From UBA5603 sp964501315 (GTDB lineage: Bacteria > Bacillota_I > Bacilli_A > Izemoplasmatales > Hujiaoplasmataceae), in assembly GCA_964501315.1 (NCBI GenBank), contig CAZCSO010000024.1:1-18120 (forward strand): 18,120 nt of DNA, given 5' to 3'. Positions 6,622 through 14,046 of this stretch are shown piece by piece. The translations under genes were made by a program, and so were the position numbers. The notes beneath the pieces were generated by a model, which saw only the letters and a program-made list of their open reading frames with translations, had not been told where the DNA came from and made no database searches. Each line of letters opens with the position of its first letter. Position 1 is the stretch's first letter.

Positions 6622-8463
6622 TTATTTTTCATTGACGATATACTCAATGATCCGTTTAATTTCAACCGGAGATCCGGACTGGATATTATTGATGCAGTTA
6701 TCTTCGAACGATTCAAGATCTCTTGTCGATGCTTCTGCTTTGACATAACATTTTTTCGCGCCAACAAAGTTCCCAACAGCGACTCTTCTCATAATTCCCC
6801 GAACATCGGTTGATGCATATTGTGTACATAAAGGATGTTCGCAGAAACGACAACGCATGGATGCCAGCATAATCGATTTATCCTCTTCTGAGTACCCTTG
6901 ATACAAATCGTCTTTATGAACAGGTTTTTCAACGAACCGAACGTAATTGGGGCGGTTGGGTTCATATACAAAGGGTTCTTGTTTGTATTTACGTAAGATG
7001 GCGTTGGCTGCGCTCAATCCCGATGTGGTCACCGTCGGTGTTCCGGTTCCCATGACTGTGGATTCACCGCAACAATAGAGATTCATCCATCGTGAGCGAA
7101 TATGAAGCCGTTTGAACAAATGTTGACCCAACATTTGTTTGGGGCCCGCGACGGCACCATCTTTCTTTAATAAATAACGTTCTAAGCTGATGGGGGTAGC
7201 GAGTTCTGAATACTTGATAGTTTCACCAAAGCCAGGAAAACGACGTTCCAAGACATCAGTCAAGCGTTTGATTTCAGCTTCTTTTTGTTCTTGATAATGT
7301 GCTTTATTCTCTTTATCCCATTTTGCGAAGGTTGGACCAATCGCAATGACGATATGCTCATCGTCTTGGCATAGTGTCCGATCATCGATGCTTAACAAAT
7401 AAGCGGTTACTTCGCTTTCGTCTAGATAATCCGGATTGCCGACCAACATTTCAATCGGTAAGGTATCTTCAGGGATTACATTCTTCTTAACAACTGTATA
7501 GAATACGACGCTGGGATAGGTTGGTACTAATGATTCGGCCCATTTTCGTTCTTTTTGAGTGGTTTCATCTTTCGGTAATAAGGTATCGTATAATCGCCAT
7601 ACGGTTCCAGAATAGACAATATCGTTTGCGTATAGTTTTGTTCCATCATTGAGTAGAACACCTATGGGTTTGTGATTATCAAACAAAATCTCAATTACTT
7701 CTGATTCTAAGTACATATCTCCGTTATGTTCTTCAATCACTTTTTCGAGTTTGCCTGGTAAAAATAACGTCGATCCGGCCGGATAATAACTTCCACCAAA
7801 ATGATTATCGACAAACATGACGGAAGCTAAAACAGCCGGTGCTTCTTCCACTGTCGCATAACAATACGTTGATGTCAATTTATCAAAGAATTTATAGATT
7901 TCAGGATCTTTGAAGTATTTTTGAAGTAATGATTTCGCACTTTTATTCAAATAACCTAAAAATCGCGCATACGATAAAGGATGCTTTATCATGCTCTTTA
8001 GCGCTTGTGAAGGTTTGGTTTCATCCGCAGAAGTATAAGCAGGATTTTCAACCATGACATGGCGGTACATTGCTTCCATTTCTTTATAGAACCGTTGAAT
8101 CGCAGTTTGTTCATGGGGAAAGACACGCGTTAATTCTTCTACGAATTCGGAAACGCTTTGTGGAAATAAAATCCGTTCTCCCTTGAAGTTAACCGCATAG
8201 AGATAATCGTGTTTGATCATATCAATGGGTTCTTCCAAGCAGTTAAAGACAAAGCGATGTGCATTGAATCCGGCTTCACCGAACCCATAGAGCATCGCTG
8301 ATCCTTGATCAAACACCCATTGGTTACGTTTAAAAATCCCACATGATCCACCTGGGTTATAGTTTTTATCAATTAACGCTACTTTGTATCCTTTTTTAGC
8401 AAGGAGAGACCCAGCAGTTAATCCGGATAATCCTCCACCAATAACAATGACATCGTAATTCAT
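6622..8463 (-). CDS. FAD-dependent oxidoreductase, phytoene desaturase/CrtISO/RetSat-like, with Cys-rich C-terminal tail
   Basis: This 613-residue protein probably catalyses a desaturase, isomerase or saturase-type reaction on a hydrophobic polyene or related substrate. The N-terminus has the dinucleotide-binding fold (GGGLSG at about 9-14, acidic D32 ending strand 2) followed by the NPGGSCG loop of the CrtI/CrtISO/RetSat group. The C-terminal FAD motif is the stretch around CCGESTVMGTGTPTVTTSG. The last ~78 residues add C538-x2-C541-x4-C546 and then RGIMRRVAVGNFVGAKK, resembling the Fe-S region of glutamate-synthase beta-type enzymes. The expected fourth ligand is not at its usual place, and further Cys occur near 572 and 590. 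The start at 8463 is chosen over 8505 because AAGGAG lies 6 nt upstream. No carotenoid biosynthesis genes are nearby, so the substrate is unknown. It appears monocistronic, with a terminator behind it. Confidence 0.82.
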   Translation of the reverse strand: MNYDVIVIGGGLSGLTAGSLLAKKGYKVALIDKNYNPGGSCGIFKRNQWVFDQGSAMLYGFGEAGFNAHRFVFNCLEEPIDMIKHDYLYAVNFKGERILFPQSVSEFVEELTRVFPHEQTAIQRFYKEMEAMYRHVMVENPAYTSADETKPSQALKSMIKHPLSYARFLGYLNKSAKSLLQKYFKDPEIYKFFDKLTSTYCYATVEEAPAVLASVMFVDNHFGGSYYPAGSTLFLPGKLEKVIEEHNGDMYLESEVIEILFDNHKPIGVLLNDGTKLYANDIVYSGTVWRLYDTLLPKDETTQKERKWAESLVPTYPSVVFYTVVKKNVIPEDTLPIEMLVGNPDYLDESEVTAYLLSIDDRTLCQDDEHIVIAIGPTFAKWDKENKAHYQEQKEAEIKRLTDVLERRFPGFGETIKYSELATPISLERYLLKKDGAVAGPKQMLGQHLFKRLHIRSRWMNLYCCGESTVMGTGTPTVTTSGLSAANAILRKYKQEPFVYEPNRPNYVRFVEKPVHKDDLYQGYSEEDKSIMLASMRCRFCEHPLCTQYASTDVRGIMRRVAVGNFVGAKKCYVKAEASTRDLESFEDNCINNIQSGSPVEIKRIIEYIVNEK

Positions 8464-8495
8464 AGTTCGCTCCTTAATAAAAGTATCTATCATTA

Positions 8496-8517
8496 TTTTA
8501 TACAATTTTGTATAAAA
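8496..8517. promoter_or_regulatory. 22-bp perfect palindrome, likely operator of the FAD oxidoreductase gene
   Basis: TTTTATACAA (8496-8505) and TTGTATAAAA (8508-8517) are exact reverse complements around TT. The palindrome lies 33-54 nt upstream of the chosen start and overlaps the likely minus-strand -10 (TATAAA), with TTAACT as -35 at 16 nt. A dimeric repressor bound here would occlude RNA polymerase. No regulator gene is adjacent, so the protein is unknown. Confidence 0.6.
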
Positions 8518-8561
8518 AAGTTAATAAAAAATAAATGATTCATACAATAATTTAGGTTTAG

Positions 8562-8590
8562 TTGATATCTAGAATAAAAGATGATAAAAT
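8562..8590 (+). promoter_or_regulatory. Sigma-A type promoter of the DUF3883 nuclease gene
   Basis: TTGATA (8562-8567), a 17-nt spacer, then TAAAAT (8585-8590); each box matches 5 of 6 consensus bases. The start would be near 8597, about 46 nt before the ATG at 8643, which has GGAAG upstream. Confidence 0.65.
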
Positions 8591-8642
8591 AAATCCAATC
8601 TAATAAATATTCAAGTTCAAATCTAAAATTGGAAGTGAAAAC

Positions 8643-9668
8643 ATGAATTATTTTATCGTTTTTCAAAAGAAGACATTTAAAGAAGAAAAACATCGAGGTA
8701 TACTTTGGGCCCCAAAAACCGATTCTAGCAATACACATACCTATTATTTCTGGAAATCGTTACTCGAAGCAAAAAAGGGTGATGTTGTCTTTAGCGTCGT
8801 CAATAATTCTATTATTGCACGTTCAACAGTAATCCATGAAGCTGTAGAAAGTCCAAATCCGTTTTCAAATGATTTATGGTCTCGAGAAGGTTGGTTAGTG
8901 AAATTGGAGTACTATTTACTAACTGAAATAATAAATATTAGAGACAACTTTACTTCCATAAGTAACTATCTCCCTGATCATCATTCACCTTTTAACAAAA
9001 CGACAGGAAGAGGAAACCAAGGGTATTTTTATCCTATTCCTAAGGATCTTGGTTTAATAATTGATAACCTCGTTAAAGGAACATATATCAGTGAGACAAT
9101 CGATGATATCTATTTAATGGATGATCAATTAATCGAAGAAATAACTAATCTTCTTGAATCAGAAGGTCTTGAAGAGGGTAAAATAACACTTGTTGAAACC
9201 GCTCCTCCACACGAATCAAATAAACCTCGATATAAAAAAACGATAATCAATGCTAGAAAGATTGATTATCTTGAAAAAGCTAAAAAGGATACAAAAACAG
9301 GATTAATTGCTGAAATGTTAGTCGTTGATCATGAAAAAGATTTCCTAATTCAAAATAACCGCCCTGATTTAGCAACAAAAGTCCGATGGGTCGCAAATGA
9401 TGACGATAGCCAAGGTTATGATATTTTATCGTATGATTTAACTGGAAACGATAAATACATCGAAGTAAAAGCAACAAAATTAGGATTGTCACAACCTTTT
9501 GATATTACAGCAAATGAAATTAAAAAATCAATTGAGAAAAAAGACAATTATTGGGTATACCGAGTTTATTATGCAGATACTTCAGAACCAAAATTCTATA
9601 AGGTTCAAGGCAATGTGGAGACCAATTTTGATCTAGAACCCACGTTATATAAAGCCTATATAAAATAA
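8643..9668 (+). CDS. DUF3883-family nuclease with N-terminal PUA/EVE-like domain (putative modification-dependent restriction enzyme)
   Basis: This 341-residue protein appears to combine a nucleic-acid reader with a nuclease. Residues 1-145 have a PUA/EVE-like layout: ILWAPK near 20-25, KKGDVVFSVVNN at 44-55, then REGWLVKLEYYLL, and a HSPFNKTTGRGNQGYFYP segment seen in reader domains fused to restriction nucleases. Residues ~215-341 match DUF3883: GLIAEMLVVDHE, RWVANDDDSQGYDI and YIEVKATK. D260 and E274-x-K276 form a PD-(D/E)xK type active site, and DNYWVYRV follows. Such proteins are often stand-alone type IV restriction or defence factors acting on modified DNA; that role is inferred, not shown. 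The gene is transcribed divergently from the FAD oxidoreductase, alone, with its own promoter and terminator. No methyltransferase is adjacent. Confidence 0.75.
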   Translation: MNYFIVFQKKTFKEEKHRGILWAPKTDSSNTHTYYFWKSLLEAKKGDVVFSVVNNSIIARSTVIHEAVESPNPFSNDLWSREGWLVKLEYYLLTEIINIRDNFTSISNYLPDHHSPFNKTTGRGNQGYFYPIPKDLGLIIDNLVKGTYISETIDDIYLMDDQLIEEITNLLESEGLEEGKITLVETAPPHESNKPRYKKTIINARKIDYLEKAKKDTKTGLIAEMLVVDHEKDFLIQNNRPDLATKVRWVANDDDSQGYDILSYDLTGNDKYIEVKATKLGLSQPFDITANEIKKSIEKKDNYWVYRVYYADTSEPKFYKVQGNVETNFDLEPTLYKAYIK

Positions 9669-9679
9669 TATTAGAACTT

Positions 9680-9708
9680 AAAGGCGAAAAAATGCATCGC
9701 CTTTTTTA
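9680..9708 (+). terminator. Rho-independent terminator of the DUF3883 nuclease gene
   Basis: AAAGGCGA (9680-9687) pairs with TCGCCTTT (9697-9704) around a 9-nt loop, followed by T residues (through 9707) on the plus strand. It sits 12 nt after the stop codon. Being between convergent genes it might also slow transcription from the other side, but the minus-strand tail lacks a U-run. Confidence 0.8.
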
Positions 9709-9818
9709 TTTCCAAGTTTTCTCAATGAAGTACTAACATACATCATAAGAATAAAAATTAAATGACCCAATAATGGAACATAGTCAATCCTCCCAATCGT
9801 AATATCATAAGTCAATAA

Positions 9819-11036
9819 TTAAATAAATTTAGCATAAATAAGTCGAATCGCACCATCGTATTTCTTCACTGTCTTTTTATAAGTAAAACCCGACTTAAAT
9901 GTATTTTTGACACTGGGTACATTATAGGGAGACACGGTTGTCAATAACAACTTCTTGCCTTTTTCTTTTGCTAATCGTTCTAGTTCCTTATTCACATGGT
10001 ACTGTAAATGATGGCCTCTGTGTTCGTCTTTGATGATGACTAATTTTATGTGCATAATATCTTGATCATCAATATCAGCGATGGCTTTTTCAATCGTCAA
10101 ATCCAATTCTTTCTTAATACTCTCATTGAGATCAACATTGGGATCATACAAAATGCCAAAACCAACCAATTCATTGTTGTGGAAGACGCCAACCGTATCA
10201 TGGGGTGGATTCAAGCAACTTGAAATCATTTCTTCTGTGTTTGCCCTAAGCATCCCTTTATGTATTTTATCCGATTGAACGACAGTTTCCTTTTGAATTT
10301 GGTTAATTTGATCGGCATACTCATTTCCTGAAATAACTTTGAAATCATAACCAAGTGCGGCATCGAGTGGTGGAACCGTCATTTCTTTTATGATAGTGGC
10401 TTGTTGCCGAGGAGAAAAAACGGCTAAATACTTTTCAAATGAAGAACGGTAGATTAAATGATAACTCTCTGTGAAGTAATTTTCTTTCAGGTTCGTTTCC
10501 TTTCGATACGCTAACCATAATCGTTCTAATCGGAAGATGTTCTTAAAGTTTTTCGGGCTAACAGCCAACTTCTTCCGTTGAATATACGGATTGTGGGCAG
10601 CTAAAAAGAATCGGTAAGCAAACAAATCATCCAGCAAACTAATATCGATGACTTTTCGCATCAATAAAATATAGAATGTTTCAAACAAAGTCAGATAATT
10701 TGAGATATCACAATTGGATATTTCCTTATGATAGTCCGGTTCGTTTTCAAAGTCATAATTACTCAATAGGTTGTATACGACTTTATAATTATCATTAGTG
10801 ATAAACAAGCTATTCAAATGAATTAAAAATTCAGCTTCGTTGAGTTTCTTTGACTTATTGATTTCATAAATCAACGATAACGCCGCAATCGTTATCGCAA
10901 TCATTGAATCATCGACTTGATAATCAAAAATCTTGTAAATTAACCATGTTACAAGTAACACTAGGCAAGCAATGGCCGCAATCGTGAGTAAAACACCCAA
11001 TCTTCGAATGTGTTGAAACTTAATCTGTGGTTTCAT
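9819..11036 (-). CDS. Membrane-anchored GNAT-family acetyltransferase
   Basis: This 405-residue protein has two N-terminal transmembrane helices (about 13-36 and 44-59), a helical middle region (about 65-225) of unrecognised family, and a C-terminal GNAT domain (about 228-405). The GNAT call rests on motif A, KLVIIKDEHRGHHLQYHVNK, where RGHHLQ (340-345) is the acetyl-CoA pyrophosphate loop, and on the NVPSVKNTFKSGF stretch (N372 to GF 383-384) of motif B. GVFHNNELVGFGILYD supplies the preceding strands. The acetyl group acceptor cannot be told from sequence. The ATG has GGAGG 5 nt upstream. It is a single gene, convergent with the DUF3883 gene and divergent from the channel gene. The frame stays open for 46 codons after its TAA. 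Confidence 0.72.
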   Translation of the reverse strand: MKPQIKFQHIRRLGVLLTIAAIACLVLLVTWLIYKIFDYQVDDSMIAITIAALSLIYEINKSKKLNEAEFLIHLNSLFITNDNYKVVYNLLSNYDFENEPDYHKEISNCDISNYLTLFETFYILLMRKVIDISLLDDLFAYRFFLAAHNPYIQRKKLAVSPKNFKNIFRLERLWLAYRKETNLKENYFTESYHLIYRSSFEKYLAVFSPRQQATIIKEMTVPPLDAALGYDFKVISGNEYADQINQIQKETVVQSDKIHKGMLRANTEEMISSCLNPPHDTVGVFHNNELVGFGILYDPNVDLNESIKKELDLTIEKAIADIDDQDIMHIKLVIIKDEHRGHHLQYHVNKELERLAKEKGKKLLLTTVSPYNVPSVKNTFKSGFTYKKTVKKYDGAIRLIYAKFI

Positions 11037-11361
11037 ATTTCCTCCGATTAAATTGACTTAAAGACAAACAAAAAAAGATAAAAATAAAAATTACTATCAA
11101 GGATTACAATATTACAATTCTCTTAAGAAATCAAGATTACCGTGGTTTTTATTCTTGAAAATCAGTAAAATCAAATCAATATTGCGATAAAAATCAAGTT
11201 GTTCTAAATTTAAAATCGTTAAACACCTCACAAAATCATAATTAATCGATGAATATATGGCTTGTGTTATTGAATATTTATCATTTACCTTTATAATGAA
11301 AATTAGATACCATACGAACCATCCTACTCCATCATCATCTTCAGACGAAGGGAATGATATT
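11037..11361. promoter_or_regulatory. Divergent intergenic region between the GNAT gene and the channel gene
   Basis: This 325-bp AT-rich stretch holds the GGAGG ribosome site of the GNAT gene at its left end, a tandem ATTACAAT duplication at 11103-11118 and the channel-gene promoter at 11270-11297. The minus-strand promoter of the GNAT gene is not clear: TTGTAA/17/TATTTT is the best I see. No convincing gene or structured RNA is visible. Confidence 0.45.
11270..11297 (+). promoter_or_regulatory. Promoter of the CASTOR/POLLUX-like channel gene
   Basis: TTGAAT (11270-11275), a 16-nt spacer and a perfect TATAAT (11292-11297). The predicted start near 11304 lies downstream of the two earliest in-frame ATGs (11257 and 11296), which excludes them as translation starts and supports the ATG at 11362. 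Confidence 0.6.
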
Positions 11362-13164
11362 ATGTCCATTAAAGACAGACTATCCAAAGCGAGAAGCAAA
11401 CTAAGCATCAAAACCTATAAGCGACCACAGTTATTTGTGATTACGCTTATGTTATTTATCAATATTGTTATCTTAATCATCGCTGCCTTTATTGCCCTTG
11501 GCATCGATGATTCCTTTGATAACTTCTTTGATGCTTTCGCCAATGGTAGTTTAAAATGGATGTTAACCCCTAATGCCATCTTACTCATTGATAATCCCAA
11601 TACGCTTATTTTAGCCGTAGCGGTATTAATCATTGGCATGGTTTTATTTACCGGTACCATTATTGCCTTAACAACCAATGCCATCAAAGACTATTTTCAG
11701 AAAAAGCAGAGTGGTTCTGGAAGACTCATTTTAGATCATCAAATTGTCATTCTCAATTGGAATAACAAAGTACCCGAATTGGTCGCAGACTTAATCTACT
11801 TAGATCAAGAGGACGTATCCATTGTCATCTTGGCTGATATAAATAAACAAGTCGCTGAAAAACTTATTACCAATGCGATTAAAACCATCAAAAAAGATAA
11901 AAGTGTCATCAATTTAAATATATTGGTTAAAAATGGTAATCCATTAATCAAAACCGATCTGTACGACATTTCCATCGATAAAGCTCAAACAATTCTGATT
12001 ATGAACATTGACCAGGAACAAACCGACCAAATTGATGATAAGGCGGATTTAAACCTTATCAAAACGATTTTAAACCTCGGAGAGATTGATTTTATCTATC
12101 ACCCGCCGATTGTCGCTGAAATTAAAAATATGGTTTCAAAAGAGAAGGTATCTCAATTGAGTCATATTGTGAATTCCTTGAAAGAACACACCATCATTCC
12201 CATCTGTTTTGACCGAAGATTAGGGCATGTCATTGCGCAAACGATTATCAATCCATTGATTAAAGACGTTTATCTATCGATGTTTTCATTTGACGACGCA
12301 GAGGTATACCGGATGAAGGATGTCGAGTTCGATGATTGTCTCTTAGTGTATTCCCACGTCATCCCGATTTCTCGCGTCGACAACGATGTCTTCGTCTTAG
12401 CCGAAAAGGAACAACATCTAACTCTAAAAGAATCCTATCAGCCTGATTTGATTGAATTTACAATCAATTCAACCGAGGATAAAGCCGACATCAAAGTATT
12501 CATCATCGGATCCAATAACAAGCTCCAATTCATCAAGGAATCCTTTGATGATTATACCGAACTCTATCAGAGTCATTTTGAAGCCATCTACTTAGGTGAT
12601 CATCAACTAAAAGACGCAATGAACGACATCAAAACGAACGAATCAAAAACCATTCTGCTTCTCAGTAAAGAAGATACCGATACGGCCAATCTTGATGCCA
12701 ACATCATTAATAATCTCATCTATTTACAATCCGAAACCATACCGAATGTAAATATTATTGTGGAAGTACTGGATCCAGCGAATGATCACATCATCAAAGA
12801 CTTTAACATTAACAATACGATTATCTCCAATAAGATTATATCCTTGCTTGTCAGTAAAATCGTCTTGTATCAAAATACGGCTCCTTTCTATGAAAATCTA
12901 TTAACCATCAAATCCGATGTGACTGGAAAAGATGATCAAAACATCTCCATAAAAAAGGCAAGTGAACTGATTAATCATCCATGCCCTCTTTCATTTACAA
13001 GTTATAAACAATTACTACTATCGTTCTATCATGCATCCAATAAAACGTTAATGTTAATGGGATATTTTCGAAATAAAAAACTCCATATGATCTATGGAGA
13101 CTTGAATCAAAAACAACCCGTTGAAATCTTAAAAGATGACCTTCTTGTGTACATTAAACTATAA
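11362..13164 (+). CDS. CASTOR/POLLUX (DMI1)-like ion channel with cytosolic TrkA/RCK-type domains
   Basis: The predicted product is 600 residues. After a basic N-terminus come a hydrophobic helix (about 22-47), a pore-region-like segment around ANGSLKWMLTPNAILL (about 60-75) and a second helix (about 81-105). A large cytosolic part follows that begins HQIVILNWNNKVPEL, the hallmark junction of CASTOR/POLLUX channels and their bacterial relatives. This part contains two regulatory Rossmann-like halves (around 125-280 and 405-520). In this family the cytosolic ring senses ligand (Ca2+ in plants) and gates a cation pore; bacterial ligands are largely unknown. The ATG at 11362 is chosen because AAGGGA precedes it and the promoter lies between it and the upstream ATGs. 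It is monocistronic, ending at a bidirectional terminator. The ion carried is not predictable here, since no TVGYG-type filter is seen. Confidence 0.75.
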   Translation: MSIKDRLSKARSKLSIKTYKRPQLFVITLMLFINIVILIIAAFIALGIDDSFDNFFDAFANGSLKWMLTPNAILLIDNPNTLILAVAVLIIGMVLFTGTIIALTTNAIKDYFQKKQSGSGRLILDHQIVILNWNNKVPELVADLIYLDQEDVSIVILADINKQVAEKLITNAIKTIKKDKSVINLNILVKNGNPLIKTDLYDISIDKAQTILIMNIDQEQTDQIDDKADLNLIKTILNLGEIDFIYHPPIVAEIKNMVSKEKVSQLSHIVNSLKEHTIIPICFDRRLGHVIAQTIINPLIKDVYLSMFSFDDAEVYRMKDVEFDDCLLVYSHVIPISRVDNDVFVLAEKEQHLTLKESYQPDLIEFTINSTEDKADIKVFIIGSNNKLQFIKESFDDYTELYQSHFEAIYLGDHQLKDAMNDIKTNESKTILLLSKEDTDTANLDANIINNLIYLQSETIPNVNIIVEVLDPANDHIIKDFNINNTIISNKIISLLVSKIVLYQNTAPFYENLLTIKSDVTGKDDQNISIKKASELINHPCPLSFTSYKQLLLSFYHASNKTLMLMGYFRNKKLHMIYGDLNQKQPVEILKDDLLVYIKL

Positions 13165-13173
13165 AAGAATAAT

Positions 13174-13216
13174 AAAAAAGCCCCTGTTAAGTCATCAACT
13201 TAGCAGGGGCTTTATC
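13174..13216. terminator. Bidirectional rho-independent terminator
   Basis: AAAGCCCCTGTTAAGT (13177-13192) pairs with ACTTAGCAGGGGCTTT (13198-13213), giving a 16-bp stem with one G-U pair and a 5-nt loop. A-rich sequence on the left and T-rich on the right allow termination both ways. It separates the convergent channel and ADP-ribosylglycohydrolase genes, ending 4 nt before the stop codon of the latter. Confidence 0.88.
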
Positions 13217-13219
13217 TTA

Positions 13220-14020
13220 TTAATCAAGTATCTTTGGTGGATATACCTTCATGAAGTCATTGACTCGTTTTCGTAAAAACGAATCCAATCGCTCCAACGC
13301 ATCATTTAGAACATCTTTAGGTATTCCGTAATATTCGGCAGCGATTGAACCTGTCATCGCCGCAATCGTATCAGAATCACCACCAATCGAAACAGCGTTT
13401 CGAATGGCGTCTTCAAAATCGGTCGATTCAAAGAACGCAACAAAGGCTTGCGGTGTGCTCCCTTGAGAGGAAACATCAAATTCATAGGAATCTCTAATTT
13501 CATCAAGGGTAAAATCCAAAGGATAGTAATGATTTGTAACATAGTCATATAGTTCCGATTTTGATTTCCCATTTCTTGCCATAAATACTGCAACAGCTAT
13601 GGCTTCCGCCGCTTTCAAACCTTCAGGATGATTATGGGATACTTCGGTTACCTTTTGGGATAGAAGCTTAACTTCTTCTAGTGATTTTCCAACAATACCA
13701 CACGCTGAGACTCTCATGGGTGCACCATTTCCATAACTGTTATAGGGTTGTGGATTATCCAGTGTCAACCATCTTCGGAAGTGTCCACCATAACCGCACC
13801 CTGGATATCGTAATCCAATGGATTTCATTGATTGGATTACTTCATTCGTTAGGTTAAGATAATCTCCTTGGCATTTCAATAACGCAGTACCAACCGCGAT
13901 GGTCATTACCGAATCATCGGTAAATCGACAATTGTTATTAAGAAAAACAAAATCCTTATCTTTTACATTATCAAACTCAAAAGCCGAACCGGCTATATCG
14001 CCAATAATCGCTCCAAGCAT
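13220..14020 (-). CDS. ADP-ribosylglycohydrolase family protein (DraG/ARH-like)
   Basis: This 266-residue enzyme belongs to the DraG/ARH fold, which hydrolyses ADP-ribose from protein or nucleic-acid adducts or related metabolites using two Mg2+ ions. Motifs: GAIIGDIAGSAFEF at 3-16, FTDDSVMTIAVGTALL at 33-48 (metal ligands T34, D35, D36), and SIGGDSDTIAAMTGSIAAEYYG at 211-232 with the second metal pair D215/D217 and T218. The length is normal for the family and all key residues are present, so it should be active. The ATG has GGAGGG 6 nt upstream. It starts 26 nt after the stop of the small membrane protein gene and is probably co-transcribed with it. No matching ADP-ribosyltransferase is visible here, so the target is unknown. 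Confidence 0.88.
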   Translation of the reverse strand: MLGAIIGDIAGSAFEFDNVKDKDFVFLNNNCRFTDDSVMTIAVGTALLKCQGDYLNLTNEVIQSMKSIGLRYPGCGYGGHFRRWLTLDNPQPYNSYGNGAPMRVSACGIVGKSLEEVKLLSQKVTEVSHNHPEGLKAAEAIAVAVFMARNGKSKSELYDYVTNHYYPLDFTLDEIRDSYEFDVSSQGSTPQAFVAFFESTDFEDAIRNAVSIGGDSDTIAAMTGSIAAEYYGIPKDVLNDALERLDSFLRKRVNDFMKVYPPKILD

Positions 14021-14046
14021 ACTTTGCCCTCCTAAAATTCAAACCA

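Noticed and set aside
8493..8738. 81-codon minus-strand reading frame over the start of the DUF3883 gene
   Set aside because: It covers the nuclease start and the oxidoreductase operator, lacks a ribosome site and looks like an antisense shadow in AT-rich DNA.
11257..11361. N-terminal 35-residue extension of the channel protein
   Set aside because: The likely promoter lies inside it (TATAAT at 11292-11297), the extension has no ribosome site and its sequence is not protein-like.
11112..11411. 99-codon minus-strand reading frame across the GNAT/channel intergenic region
   Set aside because: It overlaps the channel promoter and the first codons of the channel gene, has no ribosome site before its ATG, and has no recognisable protein features.
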